Shown: piece after piece, positions 5,957-7,651 of the stretch
Position numbering within the stretch: the stretch's first letter is position 1
Layout: each line of letters opens with the position of its first letter
Source: Bacteroidota bacterium
Lineage (GTDB): Bacteria; Bacteroidota; Ignavibacteria; UBA10030; UBA6906
Assembly (NCBI GenBank): GCA_003541875.1
Contig: DPLS01000159.1
Coordinates: 1-7,651, forward strand
Direction of reading: 5' to 3'
Length of the DNA: 7,651 nucleotides
Notes under the pieces: generated by a model
The model's database searches: none
What the model was told of the DNA's origin: nothing
The model's input: only the letters and a program-made list of their open reading frames with translations
Program-made: the position numbers and the translations under genes

Positions 5957-7651
5957 ATTCGCCAATGCACCGCAGGTTCTTCTCGCTCTCGTTTTCACAA
6001 CCCTCTCAACGTGTTCATTGTCCGTTGCTCAATGGTCAAGTAACCCGACAGTAAACAACCCCATTTGTACTTCAACGGGCAATCAAAGGTCTCCCTCAAT
6101 CATCACCGACGGTGCCGGTGGTGCAATCATCACGTGGGGGGATGCCCGCAACGGTAACGGGGATGTTTTTGCCCAGCGGATCAATGAGGTGGGTGTGGTG
6201 GAGTGGACGGCAAACGGTATCGCTATTTCAACGGCGGCACTTGGCCAGGAATTTCCCAAGCTTGTCAGCGATGGTGCTGGTGGGGCCATTATTGCGTGGC
6301 AGGACAATCGCCCCGGCCTTTCAAACTATGACATCTACGTCAGGCGCATTACTGCGTCGGGTGCAGTACAGTGGACAGCCGACGGCGTTCCGATCTGTGT
6401 GTTGGCAGGTATTCAAGGGAATCCCCAGATTGTCAGTGATGGCATCGGTGGTGCGATCATCACATGGGAAGATGCTCGCGGAACAAACTATGATATCTAT
6501 GCTCAGCGCATCGATTCAACTGGTCTTGTGCAATGGACAGCAAACGGAGTCGCAGTTTGTACGGCGGCTGCAACTCAACGCCGTCCAATGATCGCTACTG
6601 ACGGTGCCGGTGGTGCAATCATTACGTGGTATGATCAACGCGCGGGTGATAATGACGTGTACACGCAACGCATTAATGCTGCTGGTGCTGTGCAATGGAC
6701 AGCAAATGGCGTCGTCATCTCAACGGCGACAAATTTTCAGACAAATCCCAGCATCGCGAGCGATGGGAGCGGTGGTGCGATCATTGCGTGGGGGGACTTC
6801 CGTAACGGCGCTAACTATGACATCTATGCTCAGAGGATCAACGCGGCGGGTGCTGTGCAGTGGACACCGGATGGTGATACCGTTTGTGTTGCTGCAGGTG
6901 CTCAAGAATCGCCTGTCATTGTCAGTGATGGCACCGGCGGAGCCATCATTACGTGGCAGGACAGCCGCTCCGGCAGTACAAACTATAATATCTACGCACA
7001 GCGTGTTGGTTCATCAGGCGTGGGCCAATGGGCGACCGATGGAGCCCTTGTCTCTGGAGCCGCAAACGATCAAGCGGCCCCCACGATTGAAGGAGATGGC
7101 ACAGGTGGGGCGATTATTGCGTGGCATGATCACCGCACTAATGGATCATTCGACATCTTCGCTCAACACATGAGCGCGCTGGGCGCTGCGCAATGGACGC
7201 CGAACGGTGTTGCCGTCTCAACGCCGGCAGAGGATCAAACTATTCCAGCAATCATCGGGGATAGTGCAGGCGGAGCTATCATCGTGTGGGAAGATAAGCG
7301 TCCCAATCCCACTTGGGATATCTATGCGACCAAAATCTTTGCCGATGGTGCGTTGCCGATCCAACTCGCTAGTTTCACCGGCGTTGCACTGAGCAGTCAT
7401 GAAATCCGTCTGCAGTGGACGACACTGACGGAAACGAACAACTACGGCTTCCATATCCAAAAACGCAGGGAGGGAGAAACAGAGTGGGGAGAAATTGCCA
7501 ACAGTTTCATTCCGGGTCATGGAACAACGATTGAGCCTCACAGTTATGAGTTCGTTGATGTAACAGCAAGTGTAGGAGCCTGGCTCTACAGACTGAAGCA
7601 AACCGATCTGGATGGAACAGCGGATTACAGTGAACCAATCCAGATTGATGT
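5949..7651 (+). CDS. Secreted repeat protein, probable eight-bladed propeller and T9SS cargo (3' truncated by window)
   Basis: An open frame of 567 codons runs from the GTG at 5949 to the window edge without a stop. The N-terminus (MKPFANAPQVLLALVF..., ending LSVAQ at residue 28) is a signal peptide. Residues 29-469 form repeats of 54-56 residues with the pattern DG-x-GGAII-x-W-x-D-x-R, then YDIYAQRI, G-x-VQW, and Q-x-x-P-x-I. From about 7356 (LPIQLASF) comes a domain of the Ig/FnIII-like kind seen just before T9SS sorting signals (RLQWTTLTETNNYGFHIQ, WLYRLKQTDLDGTADYS). A sorting domain is expected beyond the window but is not seen. The repeat family is not one I can name. It looks like a beta-propeller used for binding or display at the cell surface, with no catalytic motif recognised. 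The gene lies 114 bases after the response regulator and has its own strong ribosome binding site, so it may be separately expressed or a target of that regulator. Confidence 0.88.
   Translation, partial: MKPFANAPQVLLALVFTTLSTCSLSVAQWSSNPTVNNPICTSTGNQRSPSIITDGAGGAIITWGDARNGNGDVFAQRINEVGVVEWTANGIAISTAALGQEFPKLVSDGAGGAIIAWQDNRPGLSNYDIYVRRITASGAVQWTADGVPICVLAGIQGNPQIVSDGIGGAIITWEDARGTNYDIYAQRIDSTGLVQWTANGVAVCTAAATQRRPMIATDGAGGAIITWYDQRAGDNDVYTQRINAAGAVQWTANGVVISTATNFQTNPSIASDGSGGAIIAWGDFRNGANYDIYAQRINAAGAVQWTPDGDTVCVAAGAQESPVIVSDGTGGAIITWQDSRSGSTNYNIYAQRVGSSGVGQWATDGALVSGAANDQAAPTIEGDGTGGAIIAWHDHRTNGSFDIFAQHMSALGAAQWTPNGVAVSTPAEDQTIPAIIGDSAGGAIIVWEDKRPNPTWDIYATKIFADGALPIQLASFTGVALSSHEIRLQWTTLTETNNYGFHIQKRREGETEWGEIANSFIPGHGTTIEPHSYEFVDVTASVGAWLYRLKQTDLDGTADYSEPIQID
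6033..7355 (+). repeat. Tandem ~55-residue repeats (eight-bladed propeller) in the last gene
   Basis: Repeat units begin at 6105, 6267, 6435, 6597, 6759, 6924, 7092 and 7257, steps of 54, 56, 54, 54, 55, 56 and 55 residues. The eighth unit stops halfway (7257-7355). The missing second half is found at the start of the mature protein (6033-6104, WSSNPTV...NQRSPSI). Units 1 and 4 share GACGGTGCCGGTGGTGCAAT and nearly all of the next 10 bases, and several units share GTGCAATGGACAGCAAA, so the repeats are similar at the DNA level too. A Cys occurs at the same place in the N-terminal half unit and units 2, 3 and 5, where the other units have Ser. Confidence 0.88.

Noticed and set aside
6112..7173. 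Two long + strand open frames (6112-6591 and 6604-7173) in another reading frame
   Set aside because: They are the tandem repeats of the last gene read in a shifted frame. The true frame has a signal peptide, strong ribosome binding site and recognisable domains.

Overview
The window reads as a stretch of chromosome from a Gram-negative bacterium of the FCB superphylum (Bacteroidota/Ignavibacteriota/Chlorobi side). Three things point there. The first gene ends in a textbook type IX secretion (T9SS, Por) type A sorting domain, with a QNYPNPFNPST motif followed by a YNILGQEV block and a GVYFYRIEA block. The last gene carries a T9SS-cargo-type Ig/FnIII-like domain starting LPIQLASF. The sensor kinase has the two-propeller plus Y_Y_Y architecture typical of that group. 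Wording of the sorting domain and the moderate GC content suggest an Ignavibacteria-like lineage more than a classical gut Bacteroides, but this is inference.

Layout, all on the + strand: (1) 2-1903, the 3' part of a large secreted protein with the end of a parallel beta-helix, a probable seven-bladed FG-GAP/VCBS propeller and a T9SS sorting domain. (2) 1929-1970, a Rho-independent terminator. (3) 2004-5102, a membrane sensor histidine kinase with 14 regulator-propeller blades outside the cytoplasm, a Y_Y_Y domain, one transmembrane helix, and a HisKA_3-type kinase core. (4) 5133-5834, its probable partner, a NarL/FixJ-type response regulator only 30 bases downstream. (5) 5835-5948, a gap with a hairpin and a pyrimidine tract. 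(6) 5949-7651, a secreted protein starting at GTG behind a very strong ribosome binding site and running off the window. It is built from about 55-residue repeats that appear to form an eight-bladed propeller closed by a split first/last blade.

The simplest reading is a two-component signalling pair placed between two T9SS cargo genes. A ligand in the periplasm would be sensed by the double propeller, the kinase would phosphorylate the LuxR-type regulator, and the regulator could control one or both flanking surface-protein genes. The control link is not shown by the sequence. The only supporting hint is an 18-base palindrome of 8-2-8 geometry between kinase and regulator, whose 8-base half-site recurs upstream of the last gene.

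No RNA genes, insertion sequences, CRISPR arrays or minus-strand genes were found. The system is an arrangement of known families. The less ordinary items are the closed eight-bladed repeat protein, the structured ribosome binding site in front of it, the palindrome, and the kinase's missing phosphatase glutamine.
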